The position numbers were made by a program, and so were the translations under genes. A stretch of DNA of 64,000 bases from Patescibacteria group bacterium (lineage in GTDB: Bacteria; Patescibacteria; Paceibacteria; UBA6257; 2-01-FULL-56-20), in assembly GCA_024654525.1 (NCBI GenBank), contig JANLHI010000032.1:1-64000 (forward strand), read 5' to 3'. Shown one piece after another: positions 61,333 through 64,000 of the stretch (positions are counted from its first letter, which is position 1; every line of letters starts with the position of its first letter). A model generated the notes under the pieces. It was not told the origin of the DNA. It saw only the letters and a program-made list of their open reading frames with translations, and made no database searches.

Positions 61333-61361
61333 ATGATAGCATAAAGACATTTTTTTGTCAA
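61333..61361 (-). promoter_or_regulatory. Strong promoter of structured RNA
   Basis: Consensus TTGACA (61356-61361), 17-nt spacer, TATCAT (61333-61338) on the minus strand. It is the best -35/-10 pair in the region and is not followed by a protein gene. Confidence 0.75.
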
Positions 61362-61417
61362 TCCCCCGAAGAAAACGTGTAATGTGTCCAATTTTAACCT
61401 CGATACAATCAATTTTT

Positions 61418-62407
61418 ATGAAGCCGAATAAAGAAGAGGATATAAGCGTGGATCAAGCGCTTCGTCCCGGAACATGGGATGCGTATGTGGGGCAGGAAAA
61501 GGTTCGACGTAACCTTCATATTATTATCGAGGCGGCAAAAAAAAGAGGAGAAGCCGCAGATCACCTTCTTTTTACCGGACCTGCGGGATTAGGAAAGACA
61601 ACCCTTGCGTATCTTGTCGCGAAAGAACTTGATGCACCGCTTAAGGTGACTTCGGGGCCAGCCATAGAGAAGATGGGGGATCTCGCGGCGGTTCTTACAA
61701 ATCTTGAACCGCGCGGAGTGCTTTTCATAGACGAAGCACATCGGATTAATCGAATGATAGAAGAGGTGCTGTATCCGGCGATGGAATCTCGCAAGCTTCA
61801 TGTGATGGTGGGAAAGGGGCCAAGCGCACGGACGCTTATGCTTGACCTTTCTCCCTTCACACTTATTGCGGCAACCACACGTGAGAATCTTCTTTCTCAA
61901 CCTCTTCGATCCCGTTTCGGTGCGACGTTCCGTCTCGGATATTATGGGGGAGACGATATTACAAAAATAATTTCACGATCTGCGGGAATTTTAGGAGCCC
62001 CTATCGATGAACGTGCGGTTACGTTTCTTGCGAAGGCTTCACGCGGGACTCCGCGTGTGGCAAATCGGCTTTTAAGAAGGGCAAGGGATTATGCGGAAGT
62101 GCATGGAAAAAAAATTATCGATGAAGAAGTGGGGGAAAAAACATTATCGCTTCTCGAGATCGACGAATTAGGACTTGAGCCTCAAGACAGAAAACTTCTC
62201 GAGATTATTATTAAAAAATTCAGTGGAGGTCCCGTAGGAATTGGAACGCTTGCCGCGGCGCTTAGTGAGGATCGCGGTGTTATCGAAGATATTTATGAAC
62301 CTTATCTTATGACGCTTGGGTTTTTGCAACGATCGGCTGCGGGGCGTATTGCTCTTCCTCCGGCATATGAGCATTTAGGCATTACTCCTCGAGGAGACCT
62401 TTTGTAA
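61418..62407 (+). CDS. ruvB: Holliday junction branch migration helicase RuvB
   Basis: The 329-residue AAA+ ring motor drives branch migration with RuvA. It begins MKPNKEEDISVDQALRPGTW, has Walker A TGPAGLGKTT (about 52-61), Walker B LFIDEAHR, sensor ATTRENLLSQPLRSRF, and a winged-helix end LGITPRGDLL. The frame is open to 61355, but the normal RuvB start is at 61418, where TACAAT (61404-61409) lies 8 nt upstream. Confidence 0.97.
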   Translation: MKPNKEEDISVDQALRPGTWDAYVGQEKVRRNLHIIIEAAKKRGEAADHLLFTGPAGLGKTTLAYLVAKELDAPLKVTSGPAIEKMGDLAAVLTNLEPRGVLFIDEAHRINRMIEEVLYPAMESRKLHVMVGKGPSARTLMLDLSPFTLIAATTRENLLSQPLRSRFGATFRLGYYGGDDITKIISRSAGILGAPIDERAVTFLAKASRGTPRVANRLLRRARDYAEVHGKKIIDEEVGEKTLSLLEIDELGLEPQDRKLLEIIIKKFSGGPVGIGTLAAALSEDRGVIEDIYEPYLMTLGFLQRSAAGRIALPPAYEHLGITPRGDLL

Positions 62408-62419
62408 TTTTATTCGCGC

Positions 62420-62887
62420 ATGAAAAGTTTTTCTTCGAAAGATACGGAGAAGTGCGGGTTTGAGGTGGCAACACGTCTCGTGAAAAAAAAGAGACGTACG
62501 CGGGCGATCGTGGTGACGTTGCGGGGGCAACTTGGTACGGGAAAAACTACGTTTGTACGCGGGATGTTTCGGGCATTGAATGTTCGGAGGCGCGTCACAA
62601 GTCCCACATTTGTGCTTATGAAAAGATACCCCGCTCCTTTCGGGGTCAAAGGTGACGGAAATAATATTTGTGAGTTGTATCACCTCGATCTTTATCGCGT
62701 GCGTGGAAGTAGTATGGTAAAAGAGCTAAAACTTAAAGAAATATTACGTAATCCACAAAATCTTATTTGTATAGAGTGGGCGGAGCACGGAGGGAGGTCT
62801 ATTTTGAAAAATGTGGTGTGTGTGACGTTTGCGCATGGAGTATGCGAGAATGAAAGAATAATCACCGTGAGTTATGGCAAAAATTGA
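62420..62887 (+). CDS. tsaE: tRNA threonylcarbamoyladenosine protein TsaE
   Basis: The 155-residue P-loop ATPase is part of the t6A modification complex with TsaB and TsaD. It has Walker A GQLGTGKTTF (about 35-44), SPTFVL (about 60-65), LYHLDLYR and ICIEWAE. Basic residues cluster at the N-terminus. It starts 12 bp after ruvB and its end overlaps the polA start by 14 nt. Confidence 0.92.
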   Translation: MKSFSSKDTEKCGFEVATRLVKKKRRTRAIVVTLRGQLGTGKTTFVRGMFRALNVRRRVTSPTFVLMKRYPAPFGVKGDGNNICELYHLDLYRVRGSSMVKELKLKEILRNPQNLICIEWAEHGGRSILKNVVCVTFAHGVCENERIITVSYGKN

Positions 62888-64000
62888 AGATATCCACACT
62901 ATTTTTCTTTTCGACGCAAATTCGCTTATTCATCGGGCGTTTCATGCGTTGCCTCCGCTTACCGCTCCCGATGGCAGACCGGTACAGGCCGTCTATGGTG
63001 TTGCAAGTATTCTTTTAAAGCTTTGGAAGGAAGGACGTCCCCAATATGCCGCGGCGCTATTCGATAGACCTGAGCCGACATTTCGAAAAGAGAGATATGA
63101 TGCATATAAAGCACAACGTGCAAAAGCTCCAGATGAATTGGTGTCTCAGATAATCGAGACGCACCGGCTTTTTGAAATGCTTGGTATCCCTGTTTTTGAA
63201 CTTCCCGGTTGGGAGGCGGATGATTTAATTGCGACACTTGCGCGGACGCTCACGAAGAAAAATAAGAATGTGCGTGTAATTATTTTTACCGGAGATCTCG
63301 ACACGTTACAGCTTGTTGAGGATGGGCGTATTGCGGTGAGAGCGTTGAAGACAGGGGTAAGCGAAACGATGTTATATGATGAAGCGGCGGTGAAAGCGCG
63401 TTATGGTCTTTCGCCCAAACAACTTCCCGATTATAAGGCGTTTGTGGGAGATCCATCTGACAATATAAAAGGTGTTCCTGGTATAGGGCCGAAGACTGCA
63501 TCGAGTTTAGTGCTTCAGTTTGGGTCGCTTGAAAAAATATACGATGCCGCGGAAAAAGACGAGAAACTTGGAAAAAAGCTTTTGCCGTTTCGTGTCGATG
63601 CAGATCTTGCTAAAGAGTTGGTAGTGTTGCACGACAATGCGCCACTTGGAGATATTCCTCTCGATACACTTAAAGCGCGGGAAGATTTTGAAGGAGCAAG
63701 AAATTATTTTGAAAATTTGGGGTTTCGAGCGTTGTTGAAGCGGATGAATGGAGGTGTTTTATCTCGCAGTGAGGTGATATCTTCAGAGACTTCTTTATCG
63801 CACCGCACGGTAGTGAATTTTCCCGAATATTGTGTGCTTAAGGATACTCTTCCTGTCGAAATATTGGAATCCAAAAAAGTCAAAATCGGATTCAATCTGA
63901 AACAAAAACTTAAAAATCTTTGGGAGAGCGGGAAAGATTGCAGCCCTCCTTATTTCGATTGTGGCGTGGCGGCATGGCTTCTTGATCCCGATGCGAAAAC
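62874..64000 (+). CDS. polA: DNA polymerase I, N-terminal part (cut by window)
   Basis: The first 375 codons only. The 5'-3' exonuclease is intact: FDANSLIHRAFHALPPL near the start, a YDAYKAQRAKAPDEL loop, EADDLIATL, TGDLDTL, and the helix-hairpin-helix GDPSDNIKGVPGIGPKTA. The following 3'-5' exonuclease-like region has IGFNLKQKL and FDCGVAAWLLDPD but no DxE proofreading motif in what is visible, so proofreading is probably lost. The polymerase domain lies outside the window. The start overlaps tsaE. Confidence 0.92.
   Translation, partial: MAKIEDIHTIFLFDANSLIHRAFHALPPLTAPDGRPVQAVYGVASILLKLWKEGRPQYAAALFDRPEPTFRKERYDAYKAQRAKAPDELVSQIIETHRLFEMLGIPVFELPGWEADDLIATLARTLTKKNKNVRVIIFTGDLDTLQLVEDGRIAVRALKTGVSETMLYDEAAVKARYGLSPKQLPDYKAFVGDPSDNIKGVPGIGPKTASSLVLQFGSLEKIYDAAEKDEKLGKKLLPFRVDADLAKELVVLHDNAPLGDIPLDTLKAREDFEGARNYFENLGFRALLKRMNGGVLSRSEVISSETSLSHRTVVNFPEYCVLKDTLPVEILESKKVKIGFNLKQKLKNLWESGKDCSPPYFDCGVAAWLLDPDAK

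Noticed and set aside
1..64000. Alternative genetic code (UGA as Gly)
   Set aside because: Real genes such as dcd and tsaE end at UGA, and well-known proteins show no internal UGA.

Overview
The window looks like chromosomal DNA of a Candidate Phyla Radiation (Patescibacteria) bacterium, most likely in the Parcubacteria. This rests on the gene set: a VirB4/PrgI/VirB6-type secretion cluster with VirB4 split into two genes, a VirB2-like pilin fused to a coiled coil, short versions of housekeeping proteins (S1, YidC, YebC), many short membrane-anchored proteins without recognisable families, and compact gene packing. UGA is used as an ordinary stop (dcd, tsaE), so the UGA-recoded Gracilibacteria/SR1 code is not in use. 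No rRNA, IS element, prophage or CRISPR array was seen.

Layout. 1-1120: an orphan gene among strong palindromes. 1.1-4.5 kb: gyrA and two small genes on the minus strand. 4.7-6.4 kb: four-domain ribosomal protein S1 and tRNAs Phe, Pro and Arg. 6.5-10.06 kb: an accessory island beside tRNA-Arg with small membrane or sensor-like proteins (SHOCT, DUF302, DoxX-like) and dispersed repeats. 10.07-12.46 kb: one gene encoding a fused glucose-6-phosphate dehydrogenase and 6-phosphogluconate dehydrogenase. 12.5-18.7 kb: EEP phosphatase, GIY-YIG, tRNA-Val, SDR, a GATase, folD, glyA, dcd, dut and a NUDIX hydrolase; this is a one-carbon and deoxyuridylate group that would feed dTMP synthesis. 18.7-25.5 kb: ftsH, clpP, tyrS, secreted proteins and tRNAs His, Ile(UAU) and Gly. 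25.5-30 kb: proton pyrophosphatase, nusA and yraN, followed by a 480-bp array of TGTTTGTC palindromes. 30-37 kb: DksA-like protein, comM, an M23 peptidase, a UvrD/PcrA helicase and rsmA. 37-50.8 kb: a secretion/pilus-like operon with a discoidin-bearing surface protein. 50.8-55.3 kb: the classic origin block khpB-yidC-rnpA-rpmH / dnaA-dnaN, with a well-formed unwinding element between dnaA and dnaN. 55.3-64 kb: class A PBP, yebC-ruvC, pilB, a structured RNA candidate, ruvB, tsaE and the start of polA.

The genes fit a small, streamlined cell that imports DNA (comM, PilB and ribonucleotide or nucleotide housekeeping) and projects surface machinery. At least a dozen genes have a -10 hexamer 6-10 nt before the start codon, which predicts leaderless mRNAs. 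Two genes begin exactly at a tRNA 3' end. The least explained and most interesting elements are the palindrome array (29418-29890), the Zwf-Gnd fusion, the origin unwinding element and the promoter-driven structured RNA near 61.2 kb.
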